Shown here: piece after piece, positions 52,875 to 60,704 of the stretch
Layout: every line of letters begins with the position of its first letter
Numbering within the stretch: the stretch's first letter is position 1
Origin: Thiodiazotropha sp037384425
Lineage (GTDB): Bacteria; Pseudomonadota; Gammaproteobacteria; Chromatiales; Chromatiaceae
Assembly (NCBI GenBank): GCA_037384425.1
Contig: JARROA010000016.1
Span: 1 to 64,000, forward strand
Length of the DNA: 64,000 bases
Direction: 5' to 3'
The notes under the pieces: generated by a model
Seen by the model: the letters and a program-made list of their open reading frames with translations, nothing else
Databases searched by the model: none
Told to the model about the DNA's origin: nothing
Translations under genes and position numbers: made by a program

Positions 52875-55864
52875 GATCGCTTTGGCCCAGGTTATCCAGA
52901 AATATGCCGTTGAAACGCAAGATTCTGCTTTTCACCATCGGCGTACTGGCCCTCTCGCTGCTGATCAGTTCCGTGGCCAGTATCCAGAATTTCCGCAAGC
53001 ACTACGCCGATGCCTTGATTACAGGGAGTTTCGGTGTCGCACACAGCATCGAGAGCCTCTTGAACGAGATGCTCGCCTTGGGCCTGCCTCTGGAGTCACT
53101 CTCCGGTATCGACCGCAAACTGTCCGAGGTGGTGGAGAAGAGCGGGCACATCAGCTATGCCTATGTGCTCAACAGTGCGGGCAGGATGCTGTTTCAAAGC
53201 CGGCAGACATCCGGGGAAAACCATATGGCCGACGGTTTGGATCGGCTGTTGTTGGGGGGCAACAAGCCAACCTGGGTGTCCCATCAACACGAGGATGGCG
53301 TCCATTACATCGATCTGCTTCTTCCCTTGTTAGACGAGGGTCATCGGATCGGCGCCATTCGTATGGGTTTTCCCGAGAGCGTGATCGACGACAAGGTCGT
53401 GATGGCCATTCAACAACTGCTGATCAATGGCATCCTGACCTTTTTGCTGATTGCCCTGGTGCTCAATATCTTCTTGCGCAGGGAGGTGGTGGAACCGATA
53501 AAATGTCTTTCCAGCTACGCGGAATCGATCGCCAAGGGAGTGCCTTACGAGACGATACGCATCGACCGGGGCGACGAGATCGGTCTACTCTCCGGTTCCC
53601 TGGTGCGCATGAGCGCAACGCTTAAGCAACAGATCGAAGCCCTGAGCAGCGGTGGACAGGTGCTGGAGGATAAGGTGCGGGCGCGCACCCGCCAGCTGGC
53701 TCAGACCAACACTATCCTGCAGACAAGTAACAGAAACCTGAAGCAGGCGCTGCAGCGCGAGCGCGACTTGTCCGAGGCGTTGAGACGCAGCGAAGAGCGA
53801 TTCCGCATGCTGTTCGAGCAGAATAAAGCGGTGATGCTGATCATCGAACCGCAGGACGGACAGATCATCGCTGCCAACAAGGTGGCCATTGCCTACTACG
53901 GTCATCCGCTGAATCGGTTGCTGGAGATGAAAATCAGCGATATCAACACCCTCTCCAACGAAGAGATCTCCCGTGAGATGAAACGTGCGCAGCAGGAGGA
54001 GCGAAGCCATTTCTATTTTCGTCATAGGCTCGCTGGCGGAGAGATACGCGATGTGGAGGTGCATTCCGGGCCGATGAGCTGGGACAATCGATCGGTGCTC
54101 TATTCGATCGTACACGACATCACCGACAGGAAGCGGGCGGAAGAGGAACTCAAGCACATCGCTCACTATGACGCCCTGACCGGCCTGCCCAACCGGTTGC
54201 TGAAGTCGGATCGGCTGCGCCAGGCCATCGCCCGCTGTCACCGCAACGACACCAGCGTGGCGGTCTGCTACCTCGACATCGACGGATTCAAACCGATCAA
54301 CGACACCTACGGTCACGATATTGGCGACCTGATACTGATTGAAACCGCGCAACGGCTGCAGGCCAGCGTGCGCGAAGGTGATACGGTGTCGCGTATCGGT
54401 GGTGACGAGTTCGTACTGATTCTTGGCGAACTCACCGGCCTGGAGCAGTGCCTGTTGATTCTCGATCGTATCCTGCACTGCATCGCTCAACCCATCGCCA
54501 TCGACGATCAGGTGGTGGAGGTGCGTGCCAGTATCGGCCTGACCCTCTACCCAGAGGATGACGCGGATGCCGATATCCTGGTACGGCATGCCGACAAGGC
54601 CATGTACGTGGCCAAGGAGAATGGAAAGAACCGCTACCATCTGTTCGATCCGGTTGAAGACAGACAGGTCAGGGCTCACAGGGAGACACTCCAGCAACTC
54701 GAACAGGCGTTGCATGAAGATCAATTCATTCTGCACTATCAGCCGAAGGTGAATATGCTCACCTGCGAGGTGATCGGCGTGGAAGCGTTGATTCGCTGGA
54801 ATCATCCTGAAAAAGGCGTTCTACCGCCGGGCGATTTTCTCTACTATCTCACCAATACCGGCCTCGAGATCGAACTCGGCAACTGGGTGATCCGACGTGC
54901 TCTCGAGCAGCAGATCGAACTGCGTGAAAGGGGGCTGGCACTGCCTTTCAGCGTCAATATCAGTGCCCATCATCTGCAGTATCCCGGCCTGGTCGCCGAG
55001 ATCCGCGGCCTGCTCAGCGAACTGCCGCTACAAGAGGCGGGTGATCTGGAGTTCGAAATTCTGGAAACGGCCTCAATCGAGGATATGACCAACATCTTTC
55101 ACACGCTGGTCAGTTGCCACGACCTTGGGGTCCGCTTCTCGCTGGATGATTTCGGCACCGGTTACTCATCGCTGGCCTACTTCCATCGCCTGCCCGTGGA
55201 CAGTCTCAAAATCGATCAGACCTTCGTGCAGGATATGTTGGAAGACCCTCAGGATCTGACCATCGTCGACAGTGTGGTGAGGTTGGCAGGCGCATTCAGA
55301 CACCCTGTCATTGCGGAAGGGGTCGAAAGTCTCGAACACGGCGCCGCCTTGTTGCGGCTCGGTTGTCAACTGGGCCAGGGTTACGGCATTGCCCGGCCGA
55401 TGCCGCTCGAAGCGTTGTCGGATTGGAAGCGGGACTGGGACCGCAATCGGGAGTGGCATGACCTCAAACGGCGTTTCACGCGGGAGGAGGGGATCGACAT
55501 CCAGGCCGCCATCGCCAGTCACCGACAGTGGGTGGAGGCTTTAATCACCATGTTGCGCCAGGATCACGCTGAGCTGAAGATCCATCTCGACAGTCGCCAT
55601 TGCGCCTTCGGTCGCTGGTTCCACGGAGTGGGTTACCTGCACTATGGTCATCTGCCCATCTACGAAGAGATCAGGAAATATCACGAGTGGGTGCATGAAC
55701 TGGGTCAGGAACTCTACGACTTGTCCAGTCACGGCTTCAGACAGCAGGCCCAGAGTCGGATAGGGGAAATCGAGTTGATGCGGGACCGTTTTGTCGAGCT
55801 TGTTGATCGGTTACCCACTAAGTCCCTATCCGCCGATCATCGGACGAAGATTTCGATCCACTAA
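52871..55864 (+). CDS. Transmembrane HAMP-PAS-GGDEF-EAL protein with C-terminal CZB zinc domain
   Basis: 997 residues. TM (18-38), periplasmic sensor (40-180), TM (184-205), HAMP (206-260), coiled coil, PAS (about 305-425), GGDEF (430-595; IDGF, IGGDEF, RxxD inhibitory site REGD), EAL (about 615-855; VEALIRWNHPE, DDFGTGYSSLAYFHRLPVD, KIDQTFVQ, EGVES), and C-terminal CZB (about 880-960; SHRQWVEAL, CAFGRWFHG, HYGHLP..YHEWVHELG). Both catalytic motifs look intact. CZB domains bind Zn by a 3His-1Cys site and in DgcZ link zinc to c-di-GMP. GTPase/phosphodiesterase balance is unknown. Coupled to the truncated binding-protein gene by a 4-bp overlap. Confidence 0.9.
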   Translation: MRSLWPRLSRNMPLKRKILLFTIGVLALSLLISSVASIQNFRKHYADALITGSFGVAHSIESLLNEMLALGLPLESLSGIDRKLSEVVEKSGHISYAYVLNSAGRMLFQSRQTSGENHMADGLDRLLLGGNKPTWVSHQHEDGVHYIDLLLPLLDEGHRIGAIRMGFPESVIDDKVVMAIQQLLINGILTFLLIALVLNIFLRREVVEPIKCLSSYAESIAKGVPYETIRIDRGDEIGLLSGSLVRMSATLKQQIEALSSGGQVLEDKVRARTRQLAQTNTILQTSNRNLKQALQRERDLSEALRRSEERFRMLFEQNKAVMLIIEPQDGQIIAANKVAIAYYGHPLNRLLEMKISDINTLSNEEISREMKRAQQEERSHFYFRHRLAGGEIRDVEVHSGPMSWDNRSVLYSIVHDITDRKRAEEELKHIAHYDALTGLPNRLLKSDRLRQAIARCHRNDTSVAVCYLDIDGFKPINDTYGHDIGDLILIETAQRLQASVREGDTVSRIGGDEFVLILGELTGLEQCLLILDRILHCIAQPIAIDDQVVEVRASIGLTLYPEDDADADILVRHADKAMYVAKENGKNRYHLFDPVEDRQVRAHRETLQQLEQALHEDQFILHYQPKVNMLTCEVIGVEALIRWNHPEKGVLPPGDFLYYLTNTGLEIELGNWVIRRALEQQIELRERGLALPFSVNISAHHLQYPGLVAEIRGLLSELPLQEAGDLEFEILETASIEDMTNIFHTLVSCHDLGVRFSLDDFGTGYSSLAYFHRLPVDSLKIDQTFVQDMLEDPQDLTIVDSVVRLAGAFRHPVIAEGVESLEHGAALLRLGCQLGQGYGIARPMPLEALSDWKRDWDRNREWHDLKRRFTREEGIDIQAAIASHRQWVEALITMLRQDHAELKIHLDSRHCAFGRWFHGVGYLHYGHLPIYEEIRKYHEWVHELGQELYDLSSHGFRQQAQSRIGEIELMRDRFVELVDRLPTKSLSADHRTKISIH

Positions 55865-56015
55865 ACGGGTTTGATTTGCCTTGGTGAACCGATGGTGCAC
55901 AATAGCGCCTCATCGAATTGGCTCTGTCTCAAGCCCACCGGATCGTCATGTACCTTATTCATTGTTACGTTCGCTTCATTTACCCCTTGGGTGGCGTTCG
56001 AAGCCAAAATTGCTG

Positions 56016-56810
56016 ATGGACGCTCAACGACGCTTTGGTGGAATCGCCCGACTCTACGGCCAGCAGGGTTTGGAGCGTTTTCGGGCCTCTCGGGTCGCGG
56101 TCATCGGTATCGGTGGGGTCGGCTCCTGGGCGGTGGAGGCCCTGGCCCGCAGCGGCATCGGGGGCATTACGCTCTACGACCTCGACCATGTGGCCGAATC
56201 CAATGTGAACCGACAGTTGCACGCCCTGGAGGGGAACTTCGGCATGGCCAAGGTTGCAGCCATGGCGCAGCGGGTAGAGGCGATCAATCCAGAGTGCCAG
56301 GTGACGCCGGTCGAGGCCTTCATCGAAGCGGATAATCTCGCCACCCTGACCCAGGGCGCTTTCGACTATGTGGTCGACTGTATCGACAGTTTTCGCATCA
56401 AGGCGGCGCTCATCGCCGCCTGCCGCAGAAGCAGGCTGCCGGTGATCACCGTCGGCGGGGCCGGCGGACAGATCGATCCGACCCGAATCCGACTGGCCGA
56501 TCTCAGCCGCAGCGAGCAGGACCCGCTGCTCTCCAGGACGCGCAAGCTGCTGCGACGGGAGTACGGATTTCCGAGCAATCCGAAACGTCGCTTCGAGGTG
56601 CCCTGCGTCTACTCCACCGAGCAGCAGCGTTATCCCGATGCGGACGGCATGGTCTGCCTCGATCGGCCGACCGCCATCGAGAGTTCACTCAACTGCGGGG
56701 GTTACGGTTCGGCCATGACGGTGACCGCCAGTTTCGGGCTGGTGGCGGTGTCGCACGTGTTGAAGCGGCTCGCGGAGGGAAATGTTCAGCCCGATTCGGG
56801 TCGCGGATAG
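56016..56810 (+). CDS. tcdA: tRNA threonylcarbamoyladenosine dehydratase TcdA
   Basis: 264 residues from ATG 56016 (MDAQRRFGGIARLYG, the usual TcdA start). E1-like fold: VAVIGIGGVGSWAVEALARSGIG nucleotide loop, LYDLDHVAESNVNRQ, VDCIDSFRIKAALI, and the C-terminal VPCVYS / LNCGGYGSAMTVTASFG. It cyclises t6A37 of tRNAs to ct6A with ATP. The 3' end overlaps the convergent RDD gene by 25 bp. No sulfur-carrier partner gene (CsdE) in the window. Confidence 0.92.
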   Translation: MDAQRRFGGIARLYGQQGLERFRASRVAVIGIGGVGSWAVEALARSGIGGITLYDLDHVAESNVNRQLHALEGNFGMAKVAAMAQRVEAINPECQVTPVEAFIEADNLATLTQGAFDYVVDCIDSFRIKAALIAACRRSRLPVITVGGAGGQIDPTRIRLADLSRSEQDPLLSRTRKLLRREYGFPSNPKRRFEVPCVYSTEQQRYPDADGMVCLDRPTAIESSLNCGGYGSAMTVTASFGLVAVSHVLKRLAEGNVQPDSGRG

Positions 56811-57232
56811 GGGAACACCTGGGTATCCGCCAGGCGATCGTGCAGGGTGCGTCGATCGGCGCTGAACAGGCTTGCCAGGTCGATGGCTAGGAGCAGTGGT
56901 CCGAGATAGGGGATCGCGAGCAACAGCCCGGGCAGCAGATAGCGCAGCAACAGTTTTCGGGTGAGACCGGCGTGGCTGGCGTCGCGTCGCCGTATCTGCA
57001 GTTGCATCACCCATTTGCCGATGGTCTGGCTGCGGGCATGCAGGAGATAGAGATTGATGCCGGTCACGCCCACCCAGCCGGTGAAACTGTTCATGATCAT
57101 GGCGCCGATATGCGCTTCGTCGCCGCTCATCACCACCCGTACAGCGGGAATCAGCACCAGTGACCAGACGGCGACGTCAATGACGAAGGCGATCAGCCGC
57201 CGCCAGCGGGCGGCCGGGACGGCGCACACCAC
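56786..57232 (-). CDS. RDD family membrane protein
   Basis: 148 residues with the RDD core: basic ARWRRLIAFVIDVAVWSLVL, three or four TMs, SQTIGKWVMQLQIRRRDA and LHDRLADTQV. Starts at GTG 57232, four bases after the stop of the methyltransferase gene with AAGGAG six bases upstream, so the two are coupled. The family function is unknown (transport or membrane anchoring). Tail-to-tail overlap with tcdA. Confidence 0.82.
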   Translation of the reverse strand: MVCAVPAARWRRLIAFVIDVAVWSLVLIPAVRVVMSGDEAHIGAMIMNSFTGWVGVTGINLYLLHARSQTIGKWVMQLQIRRRDASHAGLTRKLLLRYLLPGLLLAIPYLGPLLLAIDLASLFSADRRTLHDRLADTQVFPYPRPESG

Positions 57233-57235
57233 CCA

Positions 57236-57826
57236 CTACTCCTTGCTTGCCAGGGCCACGGTATAGGCGCGCCCCTGCTTGAGCTTGTCGTAGTTGCCGA
57301 AGACCTCGCTGAGATTGCGCTTCATGTACTGGCGCAGGCCGTTGATGGTGACTATGTAGAGGCGGCCGCCCGGTTTCAGGCGCTGCCAGGCATCGTGCAG
57401 GATCAGGCTCAGCATCTCTTTGCCGACCTTGGCCGGGATGTTGGAGGCGATGACATCGAAACGCAGTTCGGGATCGATGTGATCGAAGGCGTTGCTGAGG
57501 ATTGCCCGTGCATTGCCGAGTCGGTTGCGCCGTGCGTTGGCGTTGGCGTATTCGACCGCCATGAAGTCCTTGTCCACCATCAGGGTCTGTCCCTGCGGGG
57601 CACGACGGGCCATGAAGAGCCCGATGGGGCCGTAGCCGCAACCCAGGTCGAGGCAGTCGTCGGCGGGGGCGATCTGCAGACGCTCCACCAGCAGCCGGGT
57701 GCCTTCGTCGATTTCGCGCGGGGAGAAGATACCCCAAGTCGAGTGCAGCTCCAGATGCTCGCCGGCCAGGTCGGCATCGATCACGATATCGCGCCGCAGC
57801 TTGTCGAGTGTCTCTTGATTCAGCAT
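57236..57826 (-). CDS. Class I SAM methyltransferase, RsmC/MTS-like
   Basis: 196 residues. MTS-type fold: GIFSPREIDEGTRLLVERL, SAM loop LDLGCGYGPIG, VDKDFMAVEYANANARRN, and the catalytic motif IV as SNIPAK instead of the common NPPF. It has a single domain, unlike RsmC (two copies, ~340 residues). Probable substrate is an rRNA guanine or a related amine, not established. It is followed directly by the RDD gene. Confidence 0.75.
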   Translation of the reverse strand: MLNQETLDKLRRDIVIDADLAGEHLELHSTWGIFSPREIDEGTRLLVERLQIAPADDCLDLGCGYGPIGLFMARRAPQGQTLMVDKDFMAVEYANANARRNRLGNARAILSNAFDHIDPELRFDVIASNIPAKVGKEMLSLILHDAWQRLKPGGRLYIVTINGLRQYMKRNLSEVFGNYDKLKQGRAYTVALASKE

Positions 57827-57911
57827 GGGGGCGGAGTGTCGCCCGCGACCGGCGTGAAGTCAATCTCAGCGCCTTGGCCGATAAGGCTGGGGGTGATTGC
57901 TTTGCGGGTGA

Positions 57912-58529
57912 CTATGAGCGCACCAGCTGTAGCGTCTCCAGCATGGTGTCGGCCGAGCGGTAATCGATCGCCACCGGCCAGCGGCTGTTGTCATCCTCGT
58001 ACACCAGGGAGGGAAAACTGTGCACTCCCATCGCATGGACCCCGGCGATTTCCTGTTCGAGCCGCTGCCGGGTGTCCGGGGCGTGCAAGCGGTCGGCAAA
58101 GGTCTTGGCATCGAGACCGATCTCTGCGGCCAGGGCAATCAGGGTCTCGTCGTCAGAGGGATTGCGCGCCTGCAGATAGTAGGCCTGCTGGATGGCGAGG
58201 ATCATGCGGTCTTCACTCTCGGCCGACAACGCACGGGCGGCGATGACGGCGCGACAGGCCGGATAGGTGGCGCGTCGCGGCGTGTTGCGGTTCCAGAAAT
58301 CGAAATTGAAGCGGGTCTGAGGGATGCGCTCCTGGATGTGCCGCCAGGTCGCCTGCAACTGCAGGCGCATCTCCTCGGGCATGGGTTGATCGGTGTCCGG
58401 CGCCAGCCCACCGAGCAGGCGGCTGAAGCCGATCCCGTCGGGCAGTCGTCGCAGCAGTTCCTCCAGCGCCGGTCGGAAGCCCCAGCACCAGCTGCACATC
58501 GGGTCGTGGATGTAGTAGAGGTGAGGCAT
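57912..58529 (-). CDS. DsbA-family thiol oxidoreductase (FrnE-like)
   Basis: 205 residues from ATG 58529 (MPHLYYIHDPMCSWCWGF). Thioredoxin-fold protein with a CSWC active site near the N terminus, the helical insertion (about 60-165) and the cis-Pro loop VHSFPSLV typical of DsbA/FrnE/2-hydroxychromene isomerase relatives. No signal peptide, so it should act in the cytosol. The Pro and Trp of the active site fit FrnE-like reductases. Divergent from the aldo/keto reductase gene. Confidence 0.82.
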   Translation of the reverse strand: MPHLYYIHDPMCSWCWGFRPALEELLRRLPDGIGFSRLLGGLAPDTDQPMPEEMRLQLQATWRHIQERIPQTRFNFDFWNRNTPRRATYPACRAVIAARALSAESEDRMILAIQQAYYLQARNPSDDETLIALAAEIGLDAKTFADRLHAPDTRQRLEQEIAGVHAMGVHSFPSLVYEDDNSRWPVAIDYRSADTMLETLQLVRS

Positions 58530-58657
58530 GGTGAGCCTAGGGATTGGATCGGGACTGAGCACCGACCTGGCCGGCACTGAACAGGTTTCTGTCTGTCATT
58601 TTGATTTTGAACCACCGTCCTTTCATTGGTTCAAAGTATAGAGGGAGGGCGTCGATT

Positions 58658-59590
58658 GTGGCCGGTTCCGATTGGGTGATGACAAGACGCAGGCTGCTGC
58701 AGAGTGTGGCGGCACTGAGCGTGGGCGCCGCCCTGCCCGCGGCGGCGCTCGCGCGGCGGGTGCCGAAGCGGGCGATCCCCTCCAGCGGGGAACGCATCCC
58801 CATTCTCGGCATGGGTACCTGGCTGACCTTCGACGTGGCGGCCTATCCCAACCTGATCGCCCAGCGGGCGCAGGTACTGAAGGCTTTTTTCGAAAAGGGC
58901 GGCGGCATGATCGACTCGTCGCCGATGTACGGCTCCTCGGAGCAGGCTGTTGGGGCCTGTCTGCGTCTGCTCGACGACCATGGCGATCTGTTCACCGCGA
59001 CCAAGGTCTGGACGCCCACCCGCTGGCTGGGCATCCAGCAGATGGAGACCTCGATGGAACTCTGGGGAGTGAAGCGATTCGATCTGATGCAGATTCACAA
59101 CATGCTCGACTGGCAGACCCACATCGAGACCCTGAAGGCGTGGAAGGGGGAGGGGAGGCTGCGCTATATCGGCATCACCACCTCGCATGGGCGCCGGCAT
59201 GAGGAGCTGATCGAGGCGCTGAAGCGGGAGCCTTTCGACGTTGTCCAGTTCACCTACAACCTGCTCGACCGGGAGGCCGAAGCGCGCCTGCTTCCCCTGG
59301 CAGCCGAGCGAGGGATCGCGGTCATCGTCAATCGACCGTTTCAACGCGGGGGTCTGTTCGAGCGGCTGGCGGGCAAGCCCTTGCCGGCATGGGCCGGGGA
59401 GATCGGCTGCTCGAGTTGGGCGCAGTACTTTCTCAAGTTCATTCTCTCCCACCCCGCAGTCACCTGTGCGATCCCGGCGACCACCCGGGTGGACCATATG
59501 CTAGAAAATCTGCAGGCCGCCTCGGGCGAGCTGCCCGATCAGACAATGCGACGGCACATGGTAGACTACGTCGAAAAGCGGGTGACCTGA
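58658..59590 (+). CDS. Tat-exported aldo/keto reductase
   Basis: 310 residues from GTG 58658, whose GAGGGAGG is ~9 bases upstream; ATG 58679 (MTRRRLLQS) is an alternative. Twin-arginine signal MTRRRLLQSVAALSVG, cleaved near ALA. AKR core: LGMGTW, GGGMIDSSPMYGSSEQ (catalytic Asp and Tyr), ATKVW (Lys), LMQIHN (His position is HN), YIGITTSHG, and the NADPH-loop CAIPATTRVDHM. Export of a cofactor-dependent reductase is unusual and implies folding with NADP(H) before transport. Substrate unknown. Confidence 0.82.
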   Translation: MAGSDWVMTRRRLLQSVAALSVGAALPAAALARRVPKRAIPSSGERIPILGMGTWLTFDVAAYPNLIAQRAQVLKAFFEKGGGMIDSSPMYGSSEQAVGACLRLLDDHGDLFTATKVWTPTRWLGIQQMETSMELWGVKRFDLMQIHNMLDWQTHIETLKAWKGEGRLRYIGITTSHGRRHEELIEALKREPFDVVQFTYNLLDREAEARLLPLAAERGIAVIVNRPFQRGGLFERLAGKPLPAWAGEIGCSSWAQYFLKFILSHPAVTCAIPATTRVDHMLENLQAASGELPDQTMRRHMVDYVEKRVT

Positions 59591-59684
59591 GGATTCGGCA
59601 ATAGGGTTTTATAAATTTGTCCTGTTCCCCCATGCATAACTCCACCTCGACCGAAACGCCCGATTGTTTGGAGAGAAACCTTTG

Positions 59685-59873
59685 TTGAAATCCGCACTAC
59701 TTGGAAAAGTCGCATTTTGGCTCATCGTCATCGGCGTCTTTTCGCTGATTACACCGCAGCCGGCCTGGCCGGAGTGGCTGGGACGCATGGTGTTGTCCAC
59801 GGGTATCGCCCTGGGCATCACGACCTTGGGTGTCGCGTTCTGGAACCGAAAACGACGCCAGGATCGAAAGTGA
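59685..59873 (+). CDS. Small membrane protein
   Basis: 62 residues with two hydrophobic segments (about 5-22 and 34-52) and a basic C-terminal tail (WNRKRRQDRK). Start TTG 59685 has GGAGAG nine bases upstream; the alternative TTG is three bases earlier. No family recognised. Convergent with the HExxH protein gene. Confidence 0.55.
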   Translation: MKSALLGKVAFWLIVIGVFSLITPQPAWPEWLGRMVLSTGIALGITTLGVAFWNRKRRQDRK

Positions 59874-59880
59874 TTCGATG

Positions 59881-60555
59881 TCAGCGGATCAGCTTGCCTG
59901 AGAGCAGGCGGCGTATCAGCCTGAGTTTGTCCTCCGCCTGCATGAAGTGGCGGAAGGACTTCAGTGCAAAGTAATCAGGATTGAGGCTGTAATAGGTTTC
60001 AGTAATCTCTTCCGCCTTTTCAAAGGCCGGCACATCGATCTGTTTCAACACCGCTTGCTGCAACACGTGTGGCATGCCGGCAATCTGAAAGACATAGGCC
60101 AGGTATTCGTGCGCCGCCAGGCTGGGTTCGGCGACCAGGAAATTCCACTCGGCCACGGCATGCGCCACTTCATGTGCGATGATGCTTCGATGCAGGGCGT
60201 GACTCATCTCCAGGCCGAACGGTTTCCGTGCGCGGTCGACCTGCAAACAGGCTTTCCAGGACATGACCGCAATCCTGCCTTCAAAGGGATCGAAATGGCC
60301 GAAATGCCGATTGACCTGCCGTGCATCGACCGAATCGCGGATCTCGATTTCGAGTCGTGGCGGTGGTTCGAACCCGTAATTCTGCATCAACTCAATGGTC
60401 GCTATCGCTGCCACGCACACTTCTTGACGGTCCTCATGCGCGGCGGGTATGACAAGTATTTCAGCGTCAGTGCAGGTTGACGCCTCCATGCCTGAAGAGA
60501 AGGCCCCGCTCAGGTTCAAGAGCAGGAAAAGCGGAAACAGGAAGGCAGGCCGCAT
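59881..60555 (-). CDS. Secreted protein with HExxH metallopeptidase-like motif (DUF6639-like)
   Basis: 224 residues with a signal peptide (MRPAFLFPLFLLLNLSGAFS) and a HEVAHAVAEW helix at about 126-135, the zinc-binding HExxH of gluzincin-like proteins; a downstream Glu in AAHEYLAY could be the third ligand. Two Cys pairs (TCTDAE, EVCVAA, CLQ) suggest periplasmic location. I recall it as the DUF6639-type family of unknown activity. Not shown to cleave anything. Confidence 0.7.
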   Translation of the reverse strand: MRPAFLFPLFLLLNLSGAFSSGMEASTCTDAEILVIPAAHEDRQEVCVAAIATIELMQNYGFEPPPRLEIEIRDSVDARQVNRHFGHFDPFEGRIAVMSWKACLQVDRARKPFGLEMSHALHRSIIAHEVAHAVAEWNFLVAEPSLAAHEYLAYVFQIAGMPHVLQQAVLKQIDVPAFEKAEEITETYYSLNPDYFALKSFRHFMQAEDKLRLIRRLLSGKLIR

Positions 60556-60640
60556 GGTGGCTGATACGCGTGGACATTGTCTAACTTAAGTATAGGCAAT
60601 CGAGCCTGTACACGACGCCGGCTCAATCCGGGGCCGGGAT

Positions 60641-60672
60641 GCGTGGTGACAACATCTATCGTTGTCACCCGC
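60641..60672. repeat. Inverted repeat between MCP and HExxH genes
   Basis: GGTGACAAC (60645-60653), a 7-base loop, GTTGTCACC (60661-60669), extended by GCG/CGC with one bulged T. No T-tract on either strand. It lies 33 bases past the MCP stop and ~90 bases upstream of the HExxH gene start. Confidence 0.6.
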
Positions 60673-60704
60673 CATTGCGGTCTGTGTCTATGGCAGCCGG
60701 GACT

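Noticed and set aside
53585..54805. Open frame of 406 codons opposite the GGDEF-EAL gene
   Set aside because: Antisense shadow; the plus-strand domains are unambiguous.
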